A stretch of 38,168 nucleotides of DNA from CAVVIO01 sp963748095 (lineage in GTDB: Bacteria > Bacteroidota > Bacteroidia > Bacteroidales > UBA10428): NCBI GenBank assembly GCA_963748095.1, contig CAVVIO010000058.1, positions 1 to 38,168 of the forward strand, read 5' to 3'. The position numbers and the translations under genes are program-made. The notes under the pieces are model-generated. The model worked only from the letters and a program-made list of their open reading frames with translations, had not been told where the DNA came from and did not search any database. Position 1 is the stretch's first letter; every line of letters begins with the position of its first letter. This document shows, piece after piece, positions 19,839 through 28,864 of this stretch.

Positions 19839-21653
19839 ATGAAAAAGATACCCTATTTATTTGTTGTCGCACTAGTTTTTGTTCTTTCGACGTGTAAGAA
19901 AAATGACTCCACTCCGAAATCCTTTGACCAGGTAATACAATCCGGCGGGGATTTTCAGCCTGCTGTTCAGTCGGAACAGGTAACAGATACCACAGATACT
20001 AATGAAGTAATGAATGGTGAAGTCTGGAACTGCACCACCAAAACATACGATGCCATGGCGCCCGGCGGTGGTGATAACGGATTTCCGTTGTTCAACCCGA
20101 ATGCATCGGTGATCTATCCCGGAAGTTTGCTGCAGGGAAAATCGCTGAAGCAGGCAACTCCCGATGTTATAGCTGTTAAACGGGCAGGCGGTACCGTATC
20201 GTACGATCTGAACAACGGAAACCTTTCCTCCAGTTTTACAGTCGATGAAGTTTCAAAAAGCGCTATACAGAACGCTATGAACCAAATCATCGCGAATGCC
20301 CCCAGCGATTTGCCGGCTAACTTTGTATTTACTTACGAACAGGTACAAAGCGAGCAGTCCCTGGCATTGAAATTGGGAATAGATTATAATTCTGCATTTG
20401 TGGATGTCAGTGCCGATTTTAATCTAAGTAAAGGCTCAAACCTCAATCATGTTCTTGTAAAACTTTCGCAAAGCTTTTACACCATGAGCTTCGATATTCC
20501 CACAAGCACGGATGAATTATTTGCTCCCAGCGTTACTCCCTCCGATCTGGCCAAATATGTACAGGAAGGAAATCCGGCAACCTATATCTCCGATGTTACT
20601 TACGGAAGGGTATATTACATGCTCATTGAATCCACCTCCTCCTACCAGGAGATGGAAACTGATATTAATGCATCTTTCAACGGCGTAGTAAATTCTGCGG
20701 ATGCAAAAATTTCGGGAAGTTCCTTGTCAAAATTAAGTAATCTCAAGATCAAGGTGATGGCATTTGGCGGAAATGCTAGTACCACGTTGCTCACCGTAGG
20801 TGAAACCGATCTGAACAAACTGGTTTCCCTTCTGGCTGAAAGCACCACTATTTCAACCGGTCTGCCCATCAGTTATGTGGTGAGAAGTGTACTGACCAAC
20901 CAGATTGTCAGCGTACAACTGGCTACTAAATACGATGTTACCAATTGTGTGCCTGCTCCCGCGGGAGGTGAACCGCCTTACACGGTCCATTGGAGAGGAC
21001 AGGTTTTAAAAAGAATGGGGCCGGTAGGCGCCGCTTTTGCGAGGGATGGTACCAAATTCGTACTCATTTCTATGGACGGAAAACAGTTTATGCGTAGTGA
21101 TGTGGGAGTCCTCGACGGTCCCTATCCGATTGCCGATTTGGCGAAAGGCACTCCGCCTTTTGATGCCATTGGGGCAGCATGCAGCATTGATGGTAATGTC
21201 AACCCAACCACTGATAGCTGGGTAATGATAATGGATATTACCGGCAGCCAGTATTCATATATCAGGGGTGATACTACCTGGAGCCCTGCTGCCAATCCCA
21301 TTTCAAATCTTGCTAACGGAGATAATCCCTTCGGTTTAAACGGTATTGGAGCACTCATCTTCAATTACCACGACCCGCTGGGCCCTTCGAACAGGTTTAT
21401 GTTTAATAAAGACGGAACAGCCTTTTCAGTATATTCAAACGATCCGAATAGTTTTGGCACCGTAATAAATACTGAAAACTGGGGCAATGGCAAATTGCCT
21501 TTCGAAGTGAAAAAGGTAGGCGCGGGAATGGGATTTACTATCGGAAACAAAACTTACTATCTCCTGTTCAATTACACGGGTACGAAATATTGTATTTATG
21601 GTGATGTTTTCGGAACAGGAATACATGCTTTCATAGGTCCCTTCGATCTGTAA
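19839..21653 (+). CDS. CDC-like (thiol-activated cytolysin family) lipoprotein with four-repeat C-terminal domain
   Basis: Predicted pore-forming protein of the cholesterol-dependent-cytolysin superfamily, 604 aa. The frame opens at a TTG at 19797, but the ATG at 19839 gives a proper lipoprotein signal ending LSTC (Cys19). Residues about 60-375 carry the CDC core. FNPNASVIYPGSLLQGKSL matches the family N-terminus; HVLVKLSQSFYTMSFDIP and ATYISDVTYGRVYYMLIES match the core sheet; FGGNASTTLL and LPISYVVRSVLTNQIVSVQ match the end of the core before domain 4. The tryptophan-rich undecapeptide of classical domain 4 is absent. Instead residues about 378-604 hold four similar units of about 50-60 aa, each starting near IGA/VGA; the first three end in PF and the last in GPFDL. 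No paired second cytolysin gene is in the window. Membrane target and activity are unknown. Confidence 0.85.
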   Translation: MKKIPYLFVVALVFVLSTCKKNDSTPKSFDQVIQSGGDFQPAVQSEQVTDTTDTNEVMNGEVWNCTTKTYDAMAPGGGDNGFPLFNPNASVIYPGSLLQGKSLKQATPDVIAVKRAGGTVSYDLNNGNLSSSFTVDEVSKSAIQNAMNQIIANAPSDLPANFVFTYEQVQSEQSLALKLGIDYNSAFVDVSADFNLSKGSNLNHVLVKLSQSFYTMSFDIPTSTDELFAPSVTPSDLAKYVQEGNPATYISDVTYGRVYYMLIESTSSYQEMETDINASFNGVVNSADAKISGSSLSKLSNLKIKVMAFGGNASTTLLTVGETDLNKLVSLLAESTTISTGLPISYVVRSVLTNQIVSVQLATKYDVTNCVPAPAGGEPPYTVHWRGQVLKRMGPVGAAFARDGTKFVLISMDGKQFMRSDVGVLDGPYPIADLAKGTPPFDAIGAACSIDGNVNPTTDSWVMIMDITGSQYSYIRGDTTWSPAANPISNLANGDNPFGLNGIGALIFNYHDPLGPSNRFMFNKDGTAFSVYSNDPNSFGTVINTENWGNGKLPFEVKKVGAGMGFTIGNKTYYLLFNYTGTKYCIYGDVFGTGIHAFIGPFDL

Positions 21654-21712
21654 TGGTTTTTTTGAAAAGTAAGATTTGGTTTTTAATTAGGTAAGTAAAA
21701 TTGTCAGATAAA

Positions 21713-21737
21713 GCGTAATTTGAAATTACGCTTTTTT
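21713..21737 (+). terminator. Rho-independent terminator after the cytolysin
   Basis: Perfect 9-bp inverted repeat GCGTAATTT/AAATTACGC around a single base (in practice 8 bp with a 3-nt loop), followed by six T's. It lies 60 nt after the cytolysin stop and isolates it from the esterase pair. Confidence 0.8.
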
Positions 21738-21956
21738 GTTTCCCTTTACACATAGCCGGAATAATGAACCACCCCGCAGCATAAATGACGAAGTATCAAA
21801 AAATCTTATTTCATATTGATTTTGTATAGGAATAATTCCTGCAATCGAAACAGAAATCCATTTTTACCTTTCCATTTTTTACTGAAAAGTCATACTTTAG
21901 TCAATTGTCAATGTTTCCATGATATGGAAACAAGTCAGAATCTAAAACCGACTAAA

Positions 21957-23504
21957 ATGAAATTCATTCTTTTTGCAGGGTTATTGTTTGGTTCGGTAGC
22001 GGTTACCGCTCAGCAACAAAACAGCCAGAAATCCGGGGATATCAAACCCCCTTTGTGTTTAACCGCCGAACAGGACCATCAGAATATGATGGACCAGCTA
22101 GGGATCACAGAGCTTCGGCCCGGACCAAGTGGCAATGCCTCTGCCCCGAATCATGCCAATTACGATGAATCGAAAGCCAATCCGTACCCTAAATTACCGG
22201 ATGTGCTCGTCACTAATAAGGGAAAGAAAGTGACCACACCTGAAATGTGGTGGAACATCCGCCGGCCCGAAATTGCAGAAGATTTTGAACGGGAAGTATA
22301 CGGACGCGTTCCGAAAAATATTCCGAAAGTAACCTGGAAAGTATTGCTTTCGGAACGTGAATATATGGGCTGGACCCCTGTAAATGCCAAAAAGGTGATC
22401 GGTCATGTGGATAATTCGGATTACCCGTATATCGACGTAAATATATCCATGGTAGTGGTAACACCAGCCAACGCCAAAGGGCCGGTTCCGGTGCTGATGA
22501 TGTTCCGCCCGGTATCGCTGCCGGCTCCTGTTCAACCGAATCCCGAGGATTTTGCCAAACTGAATGAAGCATTCCGGGCAATGCTTGCCAAAGATTCTGC
22601 CATCAGTGAAATACTGGAAAAGTATCCTGCATACGATCCGCTGGTGCGGCCACAGGGTGTGAATTCCTACGGATTTTTCATGCCTTCGCCGGGCGAACCC
22701 GATCCCACACAGAAACTGATCGCTGCCGGATGGGGCTATGCCCTCATCGACCCGGCTTCCATTCAGCCGGATAATGGCGCCGGACTGACATGTGCAGGAA
22801 TCATCGCTTTAATGAATAAAGGTCAGGTTCGTAAACCCGATGACTGGGGCGCCTTACGTGCCTGGTCGTGGGGAGCCGCCCGCGGTCTGGATTACCTGGA
22901 AACAGACCCTGCCGTAAATGCCAAAGAAGTGGGAATAGAAGGAGTATCACGCTATGGCAAAGCAGCCCTGGTAACACTGGCGTTCGAACAGCGTTTCGCC
23001 TTCGGACTGATCGGTTCTTCCGGAAAAGGAGGCGCCACCTTACACAGGCGTAACTTTGGCGAGGCTGTTGAAAGCCTTACCGGCGGAGAATATTACTGGA
23101 TGGCGGGGAATTATATGAAATACGGCGCCGAAAAAGGAAAAACCGGCAGCATGAATGCCAGTGACCTTCCGGTAGATTCGCATGAACTTATTGCCATGTG
23201 TGCCCCCCGGCTGACATTTATAAGCTATGGAATACCAGAGAAGGGCGATGCCAACTGGCTCGACCATCAGGGCAGTTACATGGCAACGGTAGCTGCCGGC
23301 CCGGTTTTTAAACTACTGGGGGTGAAAGACCTGGGAGTATCGAACGACTACATGACAGAGAAAATGCCCCCGGTAAACCACGGGTTACTGGACGGGAACC
23401 TTGCCTGGCGCCAGCACGATGGCGGACATACAGATGCACCCAACGTTAGTTATTTTATAGACTGGGTAGATAAACACATTAATTATTCAAACGGATCACA
23501 TTAA
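21957..23504 (+). CDS. CE15-family glucuronoyl esterase-like alpha/beta hydrolase
   Basis: Predicted secreted esterase of 515 aa. The open frame extends to 21816, but the ATG at 21957 begins a good signal peptide (MKFILFAGLLFGSVAVTAQ). Hallmarks of carbohydrate esterase family 15 are in order: the nucleophile motif GVSRYGK with Ser331, SSGKGGATLHRRNFGE with Glu369, and HDGGHTDAPN with catalytic His491. PEIAEDFEREVYGRVP and FRPVSLPAP are also typical of the bacterial branch. The family hydrolyses ester bonds between 4-O-methyl-glucuronic acid of xylan and lignin alcohols. The stop lies 10 nt before the next gene, a sialate O-acetylesterase homologue, so the two are probably co-expressed and act on the same acetylated polysaccharide (inference). 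Confidence 0.88.
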   Translation: MKFILFAGLLFGSVAVTAQQQNSQKSGDIKPPLCLTAEQDHQNMMDQLGITELRPGPSGNASAPNHANYDESKANPYPKLPDVLVTNKGKKVTTPEMWWNIRRPEIAEDFEREVYGRVPKNIPKVTWKVLLSEREYMGWTPVNAKKVIGHVDNSDYPYIDVNISMVVVTPANAKGPVPVLMMFRPVSLPAPVQPNPEDFAKLNEAFRAMLAKDSAISEILEKYPAYDPLVRPQGVNSYGFFMPSPGEPDPTQKLIAAGWGYALIDPASIQPDNGAGLTCAGIIALMNKGQVRKPDDWGALRAWSWGAARGLDYLETDPAVNAKEVGIEGVSRYGKAALVTLAFEQRFAFGLIGSSGKGGATLHRRNFGEAVESLTGGEYYWMAGNYMKYGAEKGKTGSMNASDLPVDSHELIAMCAPRLTFISYGIPEKGDANWLDHQGSYMATVAAGPVFKLLGVKDLGVSNDYMTEKMPPVNHGLLDGNLAWRQHDGGHTDAPNVSYFIDWVDKHINYSNGSH

Positions 23505-23514
23505 TTAAACTGTT

Positions 23515-25464
23515 ATGAAAAAGAGTATTCTCACAGTATCAGTAATCTTTTGTTTTCTTTTTGCCGGTAATTCGCTGTTCGCGCAGGTAAAGCTGCCCGC
23601 GCTCGTAAGGGACAGTATGATCATACAGAGAAATACGAAATTAAAAATATGGGGATGGGCACATTCCGGGGAAAAGGTGAATGTAAAATTCATGGGGAAA
23701 AGCTATAAAACAACCGCCGGTGAGGACGGAAAGTGGCTGGTATGGCTGCCCCCAATGAAAGCCGGGGGTCCGTATACCATGGAAATTTCAGGCCGTAATA
23801 AGATAAAGCTGAATAATATTCTGATTGGAGATGTATGGCTTTGTGCCGGACAATCCAATATGGTGCATAACATGTGGACGCACAGGGAAAGATACGGTAA
23901 GGATATCGCCGAAGCCGATTATCCGGATATTCGGCAATTCCTGGTTCCCAATAAGGCCGACCTCGTGGGACCGGAAACCGATATGCCGGTTGCTTTCTGG
24001 AAATCTGCCAATCCCACCGATGTGAAAAAGTTTTCAGTGGTAGCCTATTTCTTTGCCAAAAAGCTTTACGATAAGTACCATATCCCTATTGGGATTATCA
24101 ATGCCAGTATAGGAGGTACGCCTATAGAAGCCTGGATGAGTGAAAAGAGCCTTAAAGATTTTCCCGGTATTATGAAAACCGTGGAAGAGAATAAGGACAC
24201 TGCCAATGTTAACAGCATCAACCGGAAGGCATGGGCGGAAATGGGTAAAAGATACCGGGAAACAGAAGAAGAGGATGAAGGACTGAACGGGCCCGTGTCC
24301 TGGTTCGATACCGCTTATGTCCCCAAGGGCTGGCACACCATAAATATCCCGGGATACTGGGAAGACCAGGGAGTGAAAAATCTCGACGGGGTTGTGTGGT
24401 ACAGGAGAGAAATAGAAATACCCGCTTCCATGACCGGTATTCCGGCAAAGATTGCTTTGGGAAGAATTGTGGATGCCGACAAATTATACATCAATGGCGT
24501 ACTGGTCGGGAATACCACTTACCAGTATCCGCAGCGTTGGTATACGGCGCCTGCAGGAGTACTGAAACCCGGTAAAAATCTTTTTGTGATACAGGTAACC
24601 AATAATTTCGGAAAAGGCGGTTTCGTGACGGATAAACCTTATTATGTGTCCGCCGCAGGACAGACTGTCGACCTGAAAGGTTACTGGCAGTATAAGGTAG
24701 GCGAAGTTTTTACGCATGACCAGGGTTTTGTAAGAAGTATAAATGTGCAATACCAGCCTACTGCATTGTACAATGCCATGGTAGCGCCCATGACCAACTA
24801 TGCGATAAAAGGAATTGTATGGTACCAGGGAGAAAGCAATGCCGACAATCCGGAAGAATACAAAAAACTGGTGCCGGCGTTTATCAGCGACTGGCGCAGC
24901 CATTGGGGAGAGGGAGATATTCCTGTGTTGTTAGTGCAACTTCCGAACTTTATGGACGTGGACTACACGCCCCCTGAGCAAAGTAACTGGGCGCTGATAC
25001 GGGAAGACCAGCTGGATGCCCTTAAAATTCCAAATACTGCAATGGTGGTAACTATTGACCTGGGGGAATGGAACGATATTCATCCCGACCGGAAAAAACC
25101 CGTGGGGGACAGACTGGCTTTAGCAGCAGAAAAAATCGCTTACGGTGACCAGAACGTCGTTTATTCGGGACCCATCTTCAAATCTGCCCAGATAGAAGGT
25201 AACAAGATTATTATTTCGTTCGACCATGTAGGCGGCGGATTGGTTACGCGTGACGGAGGTCCGTTAAAACATTTTGCCATTGCCGGCGCCGATAAGAAAT
25301 TCAAATGGGGAAAAGCCATCATAAAAGACAATAAAGTGGTGGTATGGAACGACGATATTCCGGATCCGAAGTACGTCCGCTATGCATGGGCCGATAACCC
25401 TGAATTCGCCAACCTGTATAACAAGGAAGGACTGCCGGCATCGCCGTTTCGTACGGATAAATGA
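23515..25464 (+). CDS. Sialate O-acetylesterase-family secreted esterase (second paralogue)
   Basis: A 649-aa protein with a cleavable signal peptide (ending SLFAQ) in place of the lipobox of its paralogue at 14195-16216. It shows the same order: N-terminal beta domain (LPALVRDSMIIQRNTKLKIWGWA), SGNH block LCAGQSNMVHNM, and an inserted galactose-binding-like domain (about 265-390: KGWHTINIPGYWEDQG, GVVWYRREIEIP, DKLYINGVLVG). Then come IKGIVWYQGESNADN and the His-bearing DIHPDRKKPVGDRLALAAE. It should remove acetyl groups from sugars; xylan or pectin deacetylation suits the CE15 neighbour better than sialic acid, but this is inference. It starts 10 nt after the CE15 gene. Confidence 0.9.
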   Translation: MKKSILTVSVIFCFLFAGNSLFAQVKLPALVRDSMIIQRNTKLKIWGWAHSGEKVNVKFMGKSYKTTAGEDGKWLVWLPPMKAGGPYTMEISGRNKIKLNNILIGDVWLCAGQSNMVHNMWTHRERYGKDIAEADYPDIRQFLVPNKADLVGPETDMPVAFWKSANPTDVKKFSVVAYFFAKKLYDKYHIPIGIINASIGGTPIEAWMSEKSLKDFPGIMKTVEENKDTANVNSINRKAWAEMGKRYRETEEEDEGLNGPVSWFDTAYVPKGWHTINIPGYWEDQGVKNLDGVVWYRREIEIPASMTGIPAKIALGRIVDADKLYINGVLVGNTTYQYPQRWYTAPAGVLKPGKNLFVIQVTNNFGKGGFVTDKPYYVSAAGQTVDLKGYWQYKVGEVFTHDQGFVRSINVQYQPTALYNAMVAPMTNYAIKGIVWYQGESNADNPEEYKKLVPAFISDWRSHWGEGDIPVLLVQLPNFMDVDYTPPEQSNWALIREDQLDALKIPNTAMVVTIDLGEWNDIHPDRKKPVGDRLALAAEKIAYGDQNVVYSGPIFKSAQIEGNKIIISFDHVGGGLVTRDGGPLKHFAIAGADKKFKWGKAIIKDNKVVVWNDDIPDPKYVRYAWADNPEFANLYNKEGLPASPFRTDK

Positions 25465-25465
25465 G

Positions 25466-25540
25466 TGGGGATCGAAAGGGCGAGGGAGAGAGTGAGCGAA
25501 GGGGCGATGAGAAATGAGAGGTGAGTAGTGAGTTTGGTTT
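25466..25540 (+). repeat. Purine-rich intergenic repeat
   Basis: G/A-rich sequence built of GGGCGAGGGAG, GTGAGCGAAGGGGCGA and GAGAGGTGAGTAGTGAGT pieces. The same pieces recur at 28907-28974, 29032-29076 and 29143-29240. It starts directly after the esterase stop codon. Noncoding; function unknown. Confidence 0.7.
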
Positions 25541-25835
25541 TACCAATCAGTAACTAAAAAAAACTTGTTGTCCGTTTTATACGGACGCTCTTACAGTGAA
25601 TAGCACTGCACTATTTCTGCAATAATTACCGGCAGTTAAACTTTTAAAGAAAACCCGGACGTAACGATATTAGGCAGAATTATCTTAAATGGAGATGCTT
25701 CACAGTGTTTATCCTGCTTTGCAGGATTTTGAATCTAACTTCAATTTTAATTACAATTATATGAACTACCCCGCCTGCCAAATGTACGATAGGTAGATCA
25801 TTTTGACAGACAACAGAATTATTTTTACTAATGAA

Positions 25836-25866
25836 TTGATAATGAACGCAAAATAACCTATCTTTG
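25836..25866 (+). promoter_or_regulatory. Bacteroidota-type promoter of the BACON gene
   Basis: TTG (25836-25838), exactly 20 nt, then TATCTTTG (25859-25866), a perfect match to TTG-N19-21-TAnnTTTG. Transcription would begin near 25872, giving a leader of about 30 nt before the ATG at 25901. Confidence 0.65.
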
Positions 25867-25900
25867 TATAGGAAATCTACAAGATCCAACCCTTGCCGTT

Positions 25901-28807
25901 ATGAAAGCTTTAATTTATCTTTATTTTAAATTCATAGCTTCGGTTTTTATAATCCTTGCTTTTTTTGCATTAAATAATTTCGGACAATCAGGCGAATGGC
26001 CTATATCAAATACCAGGTGGGAAAACTCTCAGGATTACGTTCATGATAAATCTACGAAATCGAGAGATTTATGCTTAACTGTTTATGTCTTTCCGGAGGA
26101 TAATTCATACGATAATTCAGCATACTCACTTAATGGAACAAATTTAGCTTCATCCTTACGTGTAATTAATAATGGTGATGCAAACTCTTCAAACGTTAAA
26201 TATTGGTCTGCCCCAAAAGTAACAATAGCTGCGAGTGACTACCTGTTCATTAGTCCAAAGAGTATAGCTGTCAGTTCATCTTCCGGTTCAACAAGTTTCA
26301 GCGTAATTTCAAATGTAAAATGGAGTGTCTCAGATGATGCTTCGTGGTTGACTGCCACTAAAAAAAGAAGTAAGATTGATGTGAGTTACGAAGCGAATAC
26401 ATCCACAAGTTCACGAACAGCTAACATTACGGCAACCGGAAAGGGAGTGACTGAAACTGTAACCGTAATACAATCCGGTGCATCTGCATCCCTGGACATT
26501 AGCCCGAACAGCCAGAACTGTTGATGCCTCATCCGGTTCAACTACTTTCAGCGTGAGTTCAAATGTAAGTTGGAGTGTCTCAGATGATGCTTCGTGGCTT
26601 ACGGCGACTCAAACGGATGGAAGCACAATTACAGCGAGTTACAATACGAATACATCCACAAGTTCACGAACAGCTAATATTACGGCTACCGGAACGGGAG
26701 GAGTGACAGAAACCGTAACCGTAATACAATCCGGCGTAACAGCATCCCTGGATATTAGCCCGAACAGCCAAACTGTTGATGCCTCATCCGGTTCAACTAC
26801 TTTCAGCGTGAGTTCAAATGTCAATTGGAATGTCTCAGATGATGCTTCGTGGCTTACGGCGACTACAAACGGATGAAAGCACAATTACAGCGAGTTACGA
26901 ATACGAATACATCCACAAGTTCACGAACAGCTAATATTACAGCTTCCGGAACGGGAGGAGTGACAGAAACCGTAACCGTAATACAATCCGGCGTAACAGC
27001 ATCCCTGGATATTAGCCCGAACAGCCAAACTGTTGATGTATCATCCGGTTCAACTACTTTCAGCGTAAGTTCAAATGTCAGCTGGAGTGTATCTGATGAT
27101 GCTTCGTGGCTTACGGCGACTAAAACGGATGGAAGCACAATTACAGTGAGTTACGAAATGAATACATCCACAAGTTCACGAACAGCTAACATTACGGCAA
27201 CCGGAACCGGAGGAGTAACTGAAACTGTAACCGTAATACAATCCGGCATAACTGCTTTCCTGGATATTAGCCCGAACAGCCAAACTGTTGATACCTCATC
27301 CGGTTCAACTACTTTCAGCGTGAGTTCAAATGTCAATTGGAGTGTTTCTGATGATGCTTCGTGGCTTACGGCGACTCAAACGGATGAAAGTACAATTACA
27401 GTGAGTTACGATACGAATACATCCACAAGTTCACGAACAGCTACCATTACGGCAAACGGAACCGGAGGAATGACAGGAACCGTAACTGTAATACAATCCG
27501 GAGCATCTGCATACCTGGATATTAGCCCGAACAGCCAAACTGTTGATGACTCATCCGGCTTAACTACTTTCAGCGTTAGCACCAACACAAGTTGGAATAT
27601 TTCTGATGATGCTTCGTGGCTTACGGCGATTCAAACGGATGGAAGCACAATTACAGTGAGTTGCGAAACGAATACATCCACAAGTTCACGAACTGCTAAC
27701 ATTACGGCAACCGGAACCGGAGGAGTGACAGAAACCGTAACTGTAACACAATCCGGTGCACCTGCATATCTGGACATTAGCCCGAACAGCAGAGCTGTTG
27801 ATGCTTCATCCGGTTCAACTACTTTCAGCATCAGCACAAATGTCAGTTGGAGTATTTCTAATGATGCTTCGTGGCTTACGGCGACTATAACAGACGTAAA
27901 CATAATTACAGTGAGTTACAATACGAATACATCCAAAGATTCACGAACAGCTCACATTACAGCAACCGGAACAGGAGGAGTGACAGAAACAGTAACTGTA
28001 ATACAATCCGGCGAATCTGCGTATCTGGACATTAGTCCGAACAGCAAAACTGTAGATGCTTCATCCGGTTCAACTACTTTCAGCATCAACACAAATGTCA
28101 GTTGGAGTATTTCTAATGATGCTTCGTGGCTTACGGCGATTATTACGGACGTAAACATAATTACAGTAAGTTACGATACGAATACATCCGCCAGTTCGCG
28201 CACAGCTCACATTACAGCAACCGGAACGGGAGGAGTGACTGAAACCGTAACCGTAATACAATCCGGGGCATCTGCTTACCTGGACATTAGCCCGGATAGT
28301 AAAACTGTTAGTTCATCTTCAGGTTCAACAAGTTTTAGCGTGAGTTCAAATGTCAGCTGGAGTGTTTCTGATGATGCTTCGTGGCTTACGGCGACTCAAA
28401 CGGATGAAAACACATTAACGGTAGTATACAACGAAAATACAAGTACCGATTTACGTTCTGCTGAAATTATGATCTCAGGTGCCGGAGTAGATTCCATGAC
28501 TGTAATTGTTGAGCAGGAAGCGGCTATCCCAAATACTATCACTGATGTTTTTGAAAACACACTGATTAAAATTTATCCAAATCCAACCTATGATAAACTT
28601 TATATAGAACCGGGTTCGGATTTAAATTTTGAGATATTAATTTCCCTGTACGATAATGATGGAAAGTTATTATTTTCAAATAAAATTAATAAACTATCGG
28701 CTAATGATGCCTATGAAATAAATATTTCAGATTTGAAATGCGGATTCTATATTTTACAATTAAATAACACCAAATCAATCAAGTTTGTGAAAGCGGGTAA
28801 TGAATGA
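25901..28807 (+). CDS. T9SS-secreted protein with nine BACON repeats, interrupted by three +1 frameshifts
   Basis: After correction this is one surface protein of about 967 aa. It has a signal peptide (residues 1-28), about 85 residues of unknown type, nine BACON domains, then a C-terminal T9SS type A sorting domain (KIYPNPTYDKLYIEPG ... DLKCGFYILQLNNTKSIKFVK). Each BACON unit has the LDISPNSQTVDxSSGSTTFSV, WSVSDDASWLTA, SSRTANIT and VTVIQSG signatures. BACON domains are thought to bind glycans or mucin. The breaks are an extra G at 26515, an extra A near 26866 and an extra G near 26919; alignment to sister repeats makes each obvious. Open pieces are 25901-26524, 26478-26876 and 26849-28807. 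It is preceded by its own promoter. Confidence 0.85.
26240..28528 (+). repeat. Nine tandem BACON-coding repeats, 255-bp period
   Basis: Units begin at about 26240, 26489, 26745, 27002, 27257, 27512, 27767, 28022 and 28277. From unit 4 on the spacing is exactly 255 bp (85 codons). Units 2 and 3 measure 256 and 257 because of the inserted bases, and unit 1 is 83 codons. The inner units are highly similar at the DNA level, including synonymous sites; the first and last are most diverged. Confidence 0.9.
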
Positions 28808-28864
28808 TGAGTAATGAATGATGAATGATGAATTATGAATTATGAATTATGAGTTATGAGTTAG
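28804..28864 (+). repeat. Short tandem repeat (ATGAATTATGA type)
   Basis: Imperfect 7-10 nt tandem repeats of ATGAATGATGA and ATGAATTATGA, ending ATGAGTTATGAGTTA, immediately after the stop of the BACON gene. It is the entry point of a noncoding repeat-rich stretch that runs to 29240. Confidence 0.75.

Noticed and set aside
26515..26919. Programmed frameshifting or phase variation as the reason for the BACON breaks
   Set aside because: The extra bases are single, not in slippery heptamers or long homopolymers, and differ in each place. Nearby genes show the same one-base insertions, including a metabolic gene, so a shared technical cause is simpler.
26639..28158. Several antisense open frames of 60-90 codons across the BACON array
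   Set aside because: They recur with the 255-bp repeat period because the reverse complement of the repeat happens to lack stops. The + strand frame has the domain motifs and the T9SS tail.
26240..28528. CRISPR-like array
   Set aside because: The repeats are contiguous protein-coding units of 255 bp with no unique spacers, and no cas genes are seen.
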